In this document: piece after piece, positions 1 through 7,842 of the stretch | How positions within the stretch are numbered: the first letter of the stretch is position 1 | Layout: every line of letters starts with the position of its first letter | Origin: Cryptosporangium arvum DSM 44712 | GTDB lineage: Bacteria > Actinomycetota > Actinomycetes > Mycobacteriales > Cryptosporangiaceae | Direction: 5' to 3' | Length of the DNA: 64,000 nucleotides | Assembly (NCBI RefSeq): GCF_000585375.1 | Contig: NZ_KK073874.1 | Coordinates: forward strand, 4,743,251-4,807,250 | Made by a program: the position numbers and the translations under genes | Notes under the pieces: generated by a model | The model's database searches: none | What the model was told of the DNA's origin: nothing | What the model saw: only the letters and a program-made list of their open reading frames with translations

Positions 1-36
1 GACGCTGATGCCGTCGATCTCCACCGGGTCGTTCAT
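1..36 (-). CDS. Start of a gene truncated by the window edge
   Basis: Twelve codons are visible, beginning at an ATG that overlaps the TGA of the upstream ABC ATPase gene (ATGA), so the gene is probably translationally coupled to it and belongs to the same operon. The visible residues are MNDPVEIDGISV. They are too few to name a family. By position it could be another component or an enzyme of the same branched-chain/amide uptake operon, but that is inference only. Confidence 0.6.
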   Translation of the reverse strand, partial: MNDPVEIDGISV

Positions 37-812
37 TCCGACCACCGCGACAAGGTCTTCGGCTCGGCGGCTCCGGGGCGCTGCGCGGAGTGCCCCAGGT
101 ACAGCCGGCGCACGTCGTCGTTGCCGGCCAACTCGTCGGCCGATCCGGAGAGCGACACCGTCCCCACGTCCAGAACATGCGCTTCGGACGCCACCCGCAG
201 CGCCATCGTCGCGTTCTGCTCGATCAGCAGCACCGCGGTGCCCTGCCGGTGGATCTCGGTGACGATCTCGCCGATCTGGCCGATGATCTTGGGCGCCAGG
301 CCCAGCGACGGTTCGTCGAGCAGCAGCAGTTTCGGGGCCGCCATCAGCGCCCGTCCGATCGCGAGCATCTGCTGCTCGCCGCCGGAGAGCAGCGCGCCGC
401 GCTGCGTGCGCCGCTCGGCGAGCACCGGGAACAGGTCGTTGATGCGGTCGCGCGCGGCGGCTTTCGCGGCCCGGTCGCGGTTGCCGAGCCCACCGGCGCG
501 CAGGTTCTCGTCGACCGTGAGGCGCCCGAAGATCCGGCGCCCCTCGGGCACGTGGGCGACGCCGCGCCGGACGATGCTCGCGGGGTCGCGCCGGGTCAGG
601 TCGGTGTCGTCGAAGCGGATCGTGCCCGACTCGATCCGGCCGCCGAGGCGACGCAGCGTGCCGGAGATCGCCCGCAGCAGCGTGCTCTTCCCGGCGCCGT
701 TGCTGCCGAGCACGGCGACGATGCCGCCGTCGGGCACGGTGAGGCTCACGCCCCGCAGGGCCCGGACCGCGCCGCCGTAGGCGACATGGAGGTTGTCGAC
801 GGTCAGCGTCAC
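33..812 (-). CDS. livF: ABC transporter ATP-binding protein, LivF type
   Basis: Cytoplasmic ATPase subunit of a branched-chain amino-acid/urea-amide type ABC importer. Visible motifs: Walker A GSNGAGKST (about residues 36-44), signature LSGGEQQ, and Walker B LLLLDEPSLGLAP. The length of 259 aa is normal for LivF. I chose the GTG at 812 because homologues start with the beta strand MTLTVDNLHV; an upstream ATG would add 17 residues of non-conserved sequence. The gene couples to the next gene by ATGA and faces a PucR-family regulator across a divergent promoter, which suggests control of the uptake operon by that regulator. The substrate cannot be read from the sequence. Confidence 0.9.
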   Translation of the reverse strand: MTLTVDNLHVAYGGAVRALRGVSLTVPDGGIVAVLGSNGAGKSTLLRAISGTLRRLGGRIESGTIRFDDTDLTRRDPASIVRRGVAHVPEGRRIFGRLTVDENLRAGGLGNRDRAAKAAARDRINDLFPVLAERRTQRGALLSGGEQQMLAIGRALMAAPKLLLLDEPSLGLAPKIIGQIGEIVTEIHRQGTAVLLIEQNATMALRVASEAHVLDVGTVSLSGSADELAGNDDVRRLYLGHSAQRPGAAEPKTLSRWSE

Positions 813-861
813 GGTCGTGAGTGTGTGTGCGAACGGCCTCCTACCAGGTCGAATGAGCCCC

Positions 862-884
862 AATCGGTGTCAACAGCACCGATT
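862..884. promoter_or_regulatory. Inverted repeat, candidate PucR operator
   Basis: Perfect 8-bp arms AATCGGTG and CACCGATT are separated by 7 bp, in the divergent promoter between livF and the PucR-type gene. It is well placed to control both. The binding protein is inferred from adjacency only. Confidence 0.55.
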
Positions 885-897
885 TGTCACGCACTTG

Positions 898-914
898 GTG
901 TGCGGAGTGCACAC
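898..914. promoter_or_regulatory. Second inverted repeat in the livF/pucR intergenic region
   Basis: Perfect 6-bp arms GTGTGC and GCACAC are separated by 5 bp, 14 bp from the first palindrome. It could be a second operator with a different core, or a promoter element of the + strand regulator. Confidence 0.4.
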
Positions 915-980
915 TCGTCGTTTCGCTCAGTGATCCAACCGCCTGTTCCGCGCCGATCGGCCCGCGTAGCCTCCGCCGGT

Positions 981-2162
981 ATGGCAGCGGAGCCGGTCGG
1001 CCCGGGCGTGTCCGCGCTCGCGGTCCGGCTGCGCACGCGGCGCCTCCGGACCCTCACCGCGGAGGTGTCCCAGCACGTGCACGCCGCGCTGCCCGACTAT
1101 CCCGGCGTGGTCACCGACTGCGCGGTCAGCGTCGAGCAGATGCTGCGCGAACTGGCCGGCGAAGGCGAGCGGGCCGCGCTCCAGGAGACCGGGCGGCGCT
1201 GCGCCCAGGAGAGCCTGCCGGTGGAGTGTCTGCTGCACAGCTTCCGGCTCTGCGCCCGGGTGATCTGGCAGGGGCTGGTCGGGGAGGCCGCCCGCTCCGG
1301 CGACGACTGCGTCCGGCGGCTGCTCGACGAGGCGGTCGTCGTCTGGGACGCGCTCGACCGCGTCTCGACGCTGGTGACCAAGGCCTACCGCGAGGAGCAG
1401 AGCCGCCTGCAGCGCACCACCCGGCGACGCCGCGAACTCGTGCTGTCGGCGCTGCTCGACCGCCCACCGGCGTCGGCGGCGGCCGGTGAGGAGGCCGGCG
1501 AGGTGCTGGGCGTGCCGGTCCGCGGCCCGCGTGTCGTCGTCGTCTCCACGGTCGGGTCGGGCAACCCGGAGACGGCGCTGCGCACCGCCGGTTTCACGTC
1601 CGCATGGGTCACCCAGGGCGCGCGCGACGTCGGGCTGCTGTCCCTGCTCGGCGCCGACGAGCTGCCGCGCGCCACCGAGGCGCTGGCCGCGTGCCTGCCC
1701 GGCGCCGTCACGGTGTCGCCGCTGATCGACGGCTTCGACGAGGTGGCCACCGCGCACCGCCTGGCCGTGCTCACGCTGCGCACGCTGCCGTCGGCCTTCC
1801 AGGGCATCGCCCGCGTCACCGACCGGTTGCCGCACGCGCTCGTCGCCGGCGTGCCCGACGTCGCGGACGTGCTGGTGCGCCACACCCTGGGCGGGCTGCT
1901 CACCCTGCGGGCCGGCGAACGCGAGGTGTACCTGTCCACGCTGGAGGCTCTGGTGGAGGCCGACGGGTCGTTCGCCGGGGCCGCGCGCAAGCTGTACTGC
2001 CACCGCAACACCGTGCTCAAGCGCGCCCACCGCATCGAGGCGCTCACCGGCCGCCGGTTGACCAGCACCCGGGCGCTGGTGGAGCTGTACCTCGCGGTGC
2101 TGGCCGTGCGAATGGACACGAATCGGTCGGGCGAGAACGGCCGCTACGCGCCCCGCGCCTGA
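981..2162 (+). CDS. PucR-family transcriptional regulator
   Basis: A 393-aa cytoplasmic regulator. The C-terminal about 60 residues form the PucR-type helix-turn-helix (AARKLYCHRNTVLKRAHRIE), and the N-terminal and middle parts resemble the RsbT/GGDEF-like region found in actinobacterial PucR proteins. The ATG at 981 was chosen because the reading frame stays open far upstream but runs into sequence antisense to livF. Divergent transcription from livF, with two palindromes between, suggests it regulates the transporter operon. The effector is unknown. Confidence 0.88.
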   Translation: MAAEPVGPGVSALAVRLRTRRLRTLTAEVSQHVHAALPDYPGVVTDCAVSVEQMLRELAGEGERAALQETGRRCAQESLPVECLLHSFRLCARVIWQGLVGEAARSGDDCVRRLLDEAVVVWDALDRVSTLVTKAYREEQSRLQRTTRRRRELVLSALLDRPPASAAAGEEAGEVLGVPVRGPRVVVVSTVGSGNPETALRTAGFTSAWVTQGARDVGLLSLLGADELPRATEALAACLPGAVTVSPLIDGFDEVATAHRLAVLTLRTLPSAFQGIARVTDRLPHALVAGVPDVADVLVRHTLGGLLTLRAGEREVYLSTLEALVEADGSFAGAARKLYCHRNTVLKRAHRIEALTGRRLTSTRALVELYLAVLAVRMDTNRSGENGRYAPRA

Positions 2163-2250
2163 CCCGGACGACCCCGAGCCCGCCGCCTGATGCGCCGCGT
2201 CGCCGCCGCGTGCTAGACAACGGGGAGTTCCAGCTGCTCCGGGGGGATCC

Positions 2251-4128
2251 GTGGCTTCACCGTTACGCGCCGGCGACCCGGAGAGACTCGGGCCCTACCG
2301 CCTCGTCGGCCGGCTCGGCGAGGGCGGGCAGGGCGCGGTGTACCTGGGGGTGACCGGCGCCGACGTGCAGGTGGCGGTGAAGGTGCTCAAACCCGAGCTG
2401 GTCGCCGACACCTCGGCCCGGCGGCGGTTCGGCGGGGAGGTCGAGCTCGCGCGGCAGGTCTCGTCGTTCTGCATCGCCGAGGTGCTCGACGCGGACCTCG
2501 GCGGCGACCCGCCGTACATCGTCAGCGAGTTCGTCCCCGGGCCGTCGCTGGCCTCGGCGGTCACCGCGGACGGGCCGCGTACCGGCGGGACGCTGCACCG
2601 GCTCGCGGTCGGCACGATCACCGCGCTGGTGTCGATCCACCGGGCCGGGGTGGTGCACCGGGACTTCAAGCCGCACAACGTCCTGCTCGGGCCGGACGGG
2701 CCGCGGGTCATCGACTTCGGGATCGCCCGGTCGCAGGACGCGACGGTCACCGCGGCCAGCGGTGTGCTCGGGAGCATCTCGTACATGTCGCCGGAGCAGA
2801 TCGGCGGGGAGACCGTCGGCCCGGCGAGCGACGTGTTCAGCTGGGCGGCGACGGTCGCGTACGCCGCGACCGGTGCCCACCTGTTCGGGAACGACTCGGT
2901 GCCGGCCGTGCTGCGGCGCATCCTGTCGGACGCACCGGACCTCGGCGGGGTGCCGGCCGGTCTGGTGCCGGTGCTCGCGGCGTGCCTGGACAAGGACCCG
3001 GCGCGGCGGCCGGCCGCCAGCGACATGCTGCTGCGGTTGCTCGGCCACGACGAGCCGTCGACGGACGCCCACGCGCTCGACGCCCGCGCGATCGCCGAGA
3101 CCAGGCTGAGCCCCCGGCCCGAGCAGCCCACGGTGCCGTTCGCGGCGTCACCCGGTGCGACCCGGCGGATGCCGGAGCCACCGCCGGCGATCCCGGTCCC
3201 GGTGTCCGGCGCGTACGCCCCGCCGACGGCCGACCAGGTGGGCCACGCGTCCACGGCCCCCATGCCGACGGGACCGGGCCCGACGGCCCCGATGCCGGTG
3301 GGGCCGGGGCCGGTTCCGGCCGGGCCGGGTTCCGCGGGGGCGGGCTCGGCGGGAGCGGGGCGGCGGAGACGGGTGCTGTGGCCGGTGGTCGCGCTCGCGG
3401 TGGTGATCGCCCTGGTGGCGGGCGTCGGCGCGGTGCTACTGCTCGGCGACGACGGCTCCGACCAGGTCGGGCGGGGCACCGCGGCCCCACCCCGGCCGCC
3501 CGCCGCCACCGGCGACCTGCTCTACCGGCAGACCTTCGACGCCCAGAACGACTGGGACGGGTACCGCTACCAGCCCGACGCCGACAACGCCGCCGAGGTC
3601 GCGACCCGCGGCTACGACCCGGAGCGCGGCGTCTACACGATGCTCGCCCGCGGCGAGGAACGCACGAACCAGGTCGCGTCCCCGTTCCCGCCGAAGGACG
3701 GCGCCGACACCGCCCTGCGCGACGTCGCCGTCGGCGTCACCGCCCGGCTCGCGGACCGGTCGGCAGGCACCGGCGAGGTCGGTCTGAGCTGCCGGGGCGA
3801 CGAGGACACCGGCACCGGCTACTTCTTCTACCTCTCCCGCGAGGGCGCGGTCCGGATCGTCCGCCAGCAGGACGGAACCCCGACGGAGCTGCTCCCGGCC
3901 TCCGGACGGGCCACCAAGCTCGGCGACGACCCGGTCCGGCTCGAAGCGGCCTGCCGCGCGGACCGCCTCACGCTCTGGGTGAACGGCACCCAGGCCGCCG
4001 ACGTCCGCGACCCGACCCCGCTCCCGGAGAGCCCCCGGGTGCAGGCCGGCGTCATCGTCCGCCTCCCCGACACCGGCGACGACGTCCTCGAGGTCTGCTT
4101 CGACGACTTCACGATCTACCGCGCCTAG
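2251..4128 (+). CDS. Transmembrane Ser/Thr protein kinase
   Basis: A 625-aa receptor-type Hanks kinase. The catalytic domain lies at about residues 15-270: glycine loop GEGGQG, catalytic Lys44 (VAVKVLK), loop HRDFKPHN with Asp138, and DFG at 155-157. A Pro/Gly/Ala-rich linker follows, then one membrane helix at about 374-398. An extracytoplasmic domain of about 220 residues resembles the concanavalin-like folds seen in other actinobacterial kinases, but I cannot name it. Start is GTG 2251 with GGGGGGA just upstream. It is a single-gene unit between the PucR gene and the mobile-element scar. The ligand is unknown. Confidence 0.93.
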   Translation: MASPLRAGDPERLGPYRLVGRLGEGGQGAVYLGVTGADVQVAVKVLKPELVADTSARRRFGGEVELARQVSSFCIAEVLDADLGGDPPYIVSEFVPGPSLASAVTADGPRTGGTLHRLAVGTITALVSIHRAGVVHRDFKPHNVLLGPDGPRVIDFGIARSQDATVTAASGVLGSISYMSPEQIGGETVGPASDVFSWAATVAYAATGAHLFGNDSVPAVLRRILSDAPDLGGVPAGLVPVLAACLDKDPARRPAASDMLLRLLGHDEPSTDAHALDARAIAETRLSPRPEQPTVPFAASPGATRRMPEPPPAIPVPVSGAYAPPTADQVGHASTAPMPTGPGPTAPMPVGPGPVPAGPGSAGAGSAGAGRRRRVLWPVVALAVVIALVAGVGAVLLLGDDGSDQVGRGTAAPPRPPAATGDLLYRQTFDAQNDWDGYRYQPDADNAAEVATRGYDPERGVYTMLARGEERTNQVASPFPPKDGADTALRDVAVGVTARLADRSAGTGEVGLSCRGDEDTGTGYFFYLSREGAVRIVRQQDGTPTELLPASGRATKLGDDPVRLEAACRADRLTLWVNGTQAADVRDPTPLPESPRVQAGVIVRLPDTGDDVLEVCFDDFTIYRA

Positions 4129-4337
4129 CCCTGTTTGAAAGCTGGTCAGCGTAGCCATTCGTTGATCGCATGATCACTGGCCTGTTCTGGGCGGTCGGCG
4201 TCGGGCGGTCGGGTCGGTCGCGGCGATAGCGTCGGGGCCGGCGTAGCGCTCTAGGTTGCACCGACGTGGGCCTGGAGCGGGCGAGCAGGGTCACGGTGCT
4301 GACGCCGGCCTCAACCTCGCGGCGAGCTGGTCACGAG

Positions 4338-5037
4338 TCAGTCCGCCGGCTGGTTCTGCAGCCGATCGCGCGGCTCCGGGTCCGGCCCGGCGTCCAGCCG
4401 CTTGTCAACGGCGGCCTCGTCGTCAACGGCGGCCTGGCCAGCGTGGACGGCGGCGACAACATCGTCGGCGCGTAGGTAGGCGTAAACGGTTTCCCGGGAG
4501 ATGCCGTACTCGCGGGCGAGGGCGGTCCTCTTCTCCCCGGCTTCGGCGCGCGCGCAGCTGTGCCGCCCGCTCGATGTTCAGCGCGGGAGCGCGGCCGGTG
4601 TAGACGCCGCGGGCCTTGGCTGCGGCGATGCCCTCGCGTTGGCGTTCGAGGATCAACGTGCGCTCGAATTCGGCGAACGCGCCCATGACCGAGAGCAGCA
4701 GGTTGGCCATCGGGGAGTCCTCGCCAGCGAAGGTCAGGGACTCCTTGACGAACTCCACCTCCACACCTGCGCCGGTCAGTGTCCTGACCAGCCGGCGCAG
4801 GTCGTCGAGGTTGCGGGCGAGCCGGTCCATGGAATGCACGACCACGGTGTCGCCGTCGCGGACGAAGGCCGGCAGTTCCTCCAGCTTCGGCCGGCTCGTG
4901 TCCTTGCCCGACACCGTGTCGGTGAACACCCGATCGATCTCGACGCCGTCGAGCTGACGGTGGTGTTCTGGTCGATGCCTCCCGGAACCCTGTGCGCCTG
5001 CCGAACGACGTTTCCTTAAATTCGGCGTTCCCGCCAT
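4338..5037 (-). pseudogene. Serine resolvase/invertase remnant (Tn3-type)
   Basis: The core is a clear small-serine-recombinase catalytic domain: VEIDRVFTDTVSGKDTSRP, VVVHSMDRLARNLDD and MGAFAEFERTLILERQREG. It is broken in at least two places. Near 4950-4960 one base is missing, so the expected DQNTHRQLDG is split between frames, and the N-terminal Tyr-x-Arg-Val-Ser-Thr motif with the nucleophilic serine is unrecognisable (a nearby frame reads RVPGG). Near 4545-4555 a second one-base loss precedes the C-terminal HTH, which continues in another frame as AREYGISRETVYAYLRADD and ends at the TGA at 4338-4340. Without the serine it cannot be active. Confidence 0.8.
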
Positions 5038-5136
5038 ATCAACTATCTTGATCAGCGAGGTGGCGCTCACTATCTTGCCCTTTCCTCGCGCACTTTCATG
5101 CCTGCCTTGCGGAGACCCTATCCAGGCTGTGAATAA

Positions 5137-5832
5137 GCACAGAATTCCCTGCCGACCGCCCCGGCAATGGCCGACCAGGCCTACTCCGACGCGGATATCG
5201 CCTACGTTCAGAATGGTCTGACCAACTACGGCGTGCCGAAAGCCACGCAATGGAAGCTAATTCAATAATTCCTTGCCGGTGAAACGTGGGACTGGCAGAG
5301 GAACTCCGTCCCGGTCAAGGAATCGAAATCTCGGCGAGGAGATCTGGACACCACGGTGTACCGCTACGCCGATGGTTCGGTGGCGGCATCTCAGAGCGAG
5401 GCTCCCGCAGCAACCGCCACGGTGTCGGCTACCTCCAGCACCAGCGGCAAGATGTCCGCTAAGGGTGTCTCCCAGTGCGTCAAGCGCATCTCGGGCGGCT
5501 CGACCTACATGGACAACTGCCTGATCAGCTGGGGCGCGATCACGTGGTCCATGACCTACCGCGCCAACTACCGATACAACTCGTCCGGCTCCTCGATCTA
5601 CAGCGTCCGCGGGTTGACCTACGGCGGCGCCGGCAGCTCGGGCAACGGGCAGGTTGGCGTGATTCACAGCCTCGCCGGGAAGAATGACCGATCCATGGCT
5701 CAGGGGCACGTCGATCAGGGGGCCACCGTCTTCACCGGACGGTTGGCTTGCCCCTCTACGTCAGCCGAGCGGAGCCACGACGGCATCATTCGGTCGACCA
5801 ATGGGTGCATTACGAATCGCCGTCGACAATGA
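5137..5832 (+). pseudogene. Secreted-protein gene with an internal stop
   Basis: One frame reads from about 5137 to the stop at 5830-5832, interrupted by a TAA at 5266-5268. Upstream of the TAA the frame encodes MADQAYSDADIAYVQNGLTN (from ATG 5167), preceded by an Ala/Pro stretch like the end of a signal peptide. Downstream it continues FLAGETWDWQRNSVPV and then a Cys-containing Tyr/Ser-rich domain typical of small secreted actinomycete proteins. The signal-peptide hydrophobic core is absent because another stop lies at 5134-5136. Two lesions, plus its position inside the scar, indicate a pseudogene. A truncated product from the GTG at 5356 (158 aa) is possible but would lack an export signal. 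Family not recognised. Confidence 0.6.
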
Positions 5833-5907
5833 AGAATTGTGATATCGTCGGCGGCAAAATATAGCGCAGTCGCGGATGCTCAGCTCTACCCAGAAAGGTG
5901 GCCCGGT

Positions 5908-6015
5908 ATGGACTTTCACCCCTATCAGTTCTTTGTGCTGGCAATGGTCCTGATTATTGTTGCGTTCTGCTGGTACTTGGTAAGACAATTCCAGAAAGGA
6001 CGTCGGTCGGAGTGA
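5908..6015 (+). CDS. Small single-pass membrane protein, 35 aa
   Basis: A short reading frame MDFHPYQFFVLAMVLIIVAF... ends in a basic tail KGRRSE. Residues about 8-25 form a strongly hydrophobic helix followed by Arg/Lys, as in small inner-membrane proteins. AGAAAGG lies 9 bp before the ATG. Base composition is more AT-rich than anything around it, suggesting recent acquisition. The stop codon coincides with the boundary to the Tn3-transposase fragment, so the C-terminus may be an accident of that junction. No function can be assigned. Confidence 0.45.
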   Translation: MDFHPYQFFVLAMVLIIVAFCWYLVRQFQKGRRSE

Positions 6016-6016
6016 A

Positions 6017-6205
6017 CCACTCGTAGAACCCCGGGTCACCTCGCTGTTCGTCGACCTGGCGGTCGACGAACGCCACCGCCTCGGCGGGTAAGTCGCTGCG
6101 TCCACGCGGGAACCGGCCCGCTCGGGTGTAGAACTTCAGCAACAGGGCGGAGCCCAGCCGGGTCGGCCCGCGTTTGCCTGCGATCAGCTCCCGCGCGGTT
6201 TGGAT
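6017..6205 (-). pseudogene. tnpA: N-terminal fragment of a Tn3-family transposase
   Basis: About 60 residues reading ELIAGKRGPTRLGSALLLKF and GRFPRGRSDLPAEAVAFVDR match the N-terminal DUF4158 domain of Tn3-family TnpA. Similarity stops abruptly after GFYEW, near 6025, where unrelated sequence begins. On the other side the frame runs without a stop into IS5-type transposase sequence, creating a chimeric reading frame. The fragment lacks the whole catalytic region. Confidence 0.65.
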
Positions 6206-6895
6206 CGTGGCGTGGATCCCGCGTCGACGCAGGTAGGCGCGGTTAGCGCGGGATCCGTGATCCTTGTCGGCCAGGACTCGCGCCGGTCGTGTCCGCGGTC
6301 TGCCGGCCCGATCGGCGACCCGGATGGCGTCCGGAACGGGCTGGAACTGCGGGGCATCACCGGCTTGTCCGGCGGCGAGCAGCAGCGATAGCGGGCGTTG
6401 CCCCGGGTCGGTCGCCAGATGGATCTTGGTGCTCAACCCGCGGCGTGACCGTCCTTGACCGTGGTCGTTGGGCTCTGCGGTGACCCCTCCCGGTGGTTGT
6501 CTCTGATCCGACCCCTTTGACGGGCGCCCGCCGCGTGCCGGTGCGCGCGGACCACGGTCGAGTCGACCGACACGTCCCAGGTGATCAGCCCTCGAGCCTG
6601 GGCGCGGGACTGCAGGTCGGACACCATCCGCGCCCAGGTCCCGTCGCGCTGCCAGTCCCGGAACAGGGCATAGGCGGTCTCCCAGGGGCCGTGGCGTTCG
6701 GGTAGGTCGCGCCGTGGCGCGCCGGTGCGGGCCCGCCACCGGATCCCGTCGATGACCTGCCGCCGCGGACGCGGCGGCCTGCCACCCGGCTTCGCCGGCG
6801 GCAGCACCGCCGACAGGACTTCCCACTCCGCTTTCGTCAGATCACCACGGGCCGCGCGTTACCCAACGAACGACGGACTTCTTCAACACGCCCTA
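6206..6895 (-). mobile_element. Truncated IS5-like insertion sequence
   Basis: Two overlapping frames encode an IS5-family DDE transposase. The first (to 6433) carries LTKAEWEVLSAVLPP, the DUF4096-like region and SVDSTVVRAHRHAAGAR with the first catalytic Asp. The second frame carries RSRRGLSTKIHLATD, GQAGDAPQF and RPRTRPARVLADK with the second Asp. Two-frame organisation is common in this group and may be programmed frameshifting rather than damage. The element ends after YLRRRGIHATI: the C-terminal Glu region and the second inverted repeat are missing. The intact end reads GGGCGTGTTGAAGAAGTCC inward from about 6893, directly after the lysozyme stop codon. Confidence 0.75.
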
Positions 6896-7681
6896 GCCCG
6901 ACGCGAGTTGTCTCAGCTGCGCGGCGGTGCCGTTGAAGACGTTCGAGTCGCCGGGGAACGGGCCGGTGGAGGAGTGTTGCCAGAATGTGTGCTTCGCCCA
7001 GCCGGCCGGGAGCGGCCCGACGGTGGGCTTGTAGCGGGCGATCCAGAGCGGGTTGGTGGCCCCGAACTCCCGGTCGTCGCCGGTGCAGGCCTTCCACCAG
7101 CTGGTGGTGGTGTAGATGACCGCGTGACGGCCGGTGCGCTGGTGGTACCGGGTGAGGAACGCGCGGATCCAGCCGCGCATCGCCGTCTGCGTCAGCCCGT
7201 AGCACTCGTTCTTCCTGTACTCCGGACGTCCGGCCCGGTCGGGGTACGGGTTGTGCTCGATGTCGAGCGCTCCCGGCAGCGTCCGCCCGTCGCGCGACCA
7301 GCCGCCGCCGTGGTCGACGAAGAAGTCGGCCTGGCGGGCGCCGCCGCTGCGCAGCGGGAGTCCGAAGTGGTACGCGCCGCGGATGAGGCCGATCGTGGTG
7401 GCGCCCTTGTACTGCTGGGAGAAGTTCGGGCTGCGGAAGTCGGTGCCGAGCGTCGCCTTGATGTACGCGAACGCGGGCTTCTGCGCGGCGACGCCGGTCC
7501 AGTCGACGTTGCCCTGCCAGTTGGACACGTCGAGGCCGCGGATCGGCGCGGCCGGCGCGGCCTGGGCCGCGGGTGAGGTCGCCGGAGCCGGCGCCGCGGA
7601 CACGTCCACGACACGCACGGCGGTGAACACCGCGCCGCCAAGCACGGCGCCGGCTAACAGCACTACCCAGAAAACGCGCAT
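6893..7681 (-). CDS. Secreted GH25 lysozyme (muramidase)
   Basis: Cleaves the beta-1,4 bond between N-acetylmuramic acid and N-acetylglucosamine in peptidoglycan. The N-terminus MRVFWVVLLAGAVLGGAVF is a signal peptide/anchor, followed by an Ala/Pro linker. The catalytic barrel starts at IRGLDVSNWQGNVDW with the family Asp, continues FAYIKATLGTDF and GAYHFGLP, and holds the catalytic pair in GALDIEHN. It ends FNGTAAQLRQLASG like other actinobacterial GH25 proteins, so the insertion sequence at its stop codon did not truncate it. ATG 7681 was chosen over an upstream alternative because it starts the signal peptide. Likely role: cell-wall turnover. Confidence 0.92.
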   Translation of the reverse strand: MRVFWVVLLAGAVLGGAVFTAVRVVDVSAAPAPATSPAAQAAPAAPIRGLDVSNWQGNVDWTGVAAQKPAFAYIKATLGTDFRSPNFSQQYKGATTIGLIRGAYHFGLPLRSGGARQADFFVDHGGGWSRDGRTLPGALDIEHNPYPDRAGRPEYRKNECYGLTQTAMRGWIRAFLTRYHQRTGRHAVIYTTTSWWKACTGDDREFGATNPLWIARYKPTVGPLPAGWAKHTFWQHSSTGPFPGDSNVFNGTAAQLRQLASG

Positions 7682-7842
7682 CACGCGCAAACCCCCGTCA
7701 CAGCGAGCAATTCGCAGCACGCTAACAAGGCACGTCGACCGGCGGCTGTCCCGGCGGGAGGTGTTCGTCCCGGTGGATGAGGGGGACCTGGGCCGTACGC
7801 CTGAACGGAATGCATCGATGGCGACGTGCCTTGGTGGCTGGT

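Larger units (their letters stand above)
4129..6895. mobile_element. Composite mobile-element scar
   Basis: The 2.8 kb between the kinase and lysozyme genes contains only broken or chimeric genes: a serine resolvase with frameshifts, a secreted-protein gene with an in-frame stop, an N-terminal piece of a Tn3-family transposase, and an IS5-like transposase missing its C-terminus. Parts of it, such as 5820-6000, are clearly more AT-rich than the flanks. Resolvase plus TnpA fragment suggests a decayed Tn3-family transposon later joined to an IS5-like element. Outer ends are approximate; the right end abuts the lysozyme stop codon. The first 209 bp (4129-4337) show no recognisable gene. Confidence 0.75.

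Noticed and set aside
90-2162. A 690-codon + strand frame containing the PucR regulator
   Set aside because: The first 297 codons are antisense to livF and have no family-like sequence; the conserved regulator begins at ATG 981.
6433-6520. The frame change in the IS5-like transposase considered as decay
   Set aside because: Two-frame transposases with programmed frameshifting are normal in this IS group; the missing C-terminus, not the frame change, is the evidence of damage.
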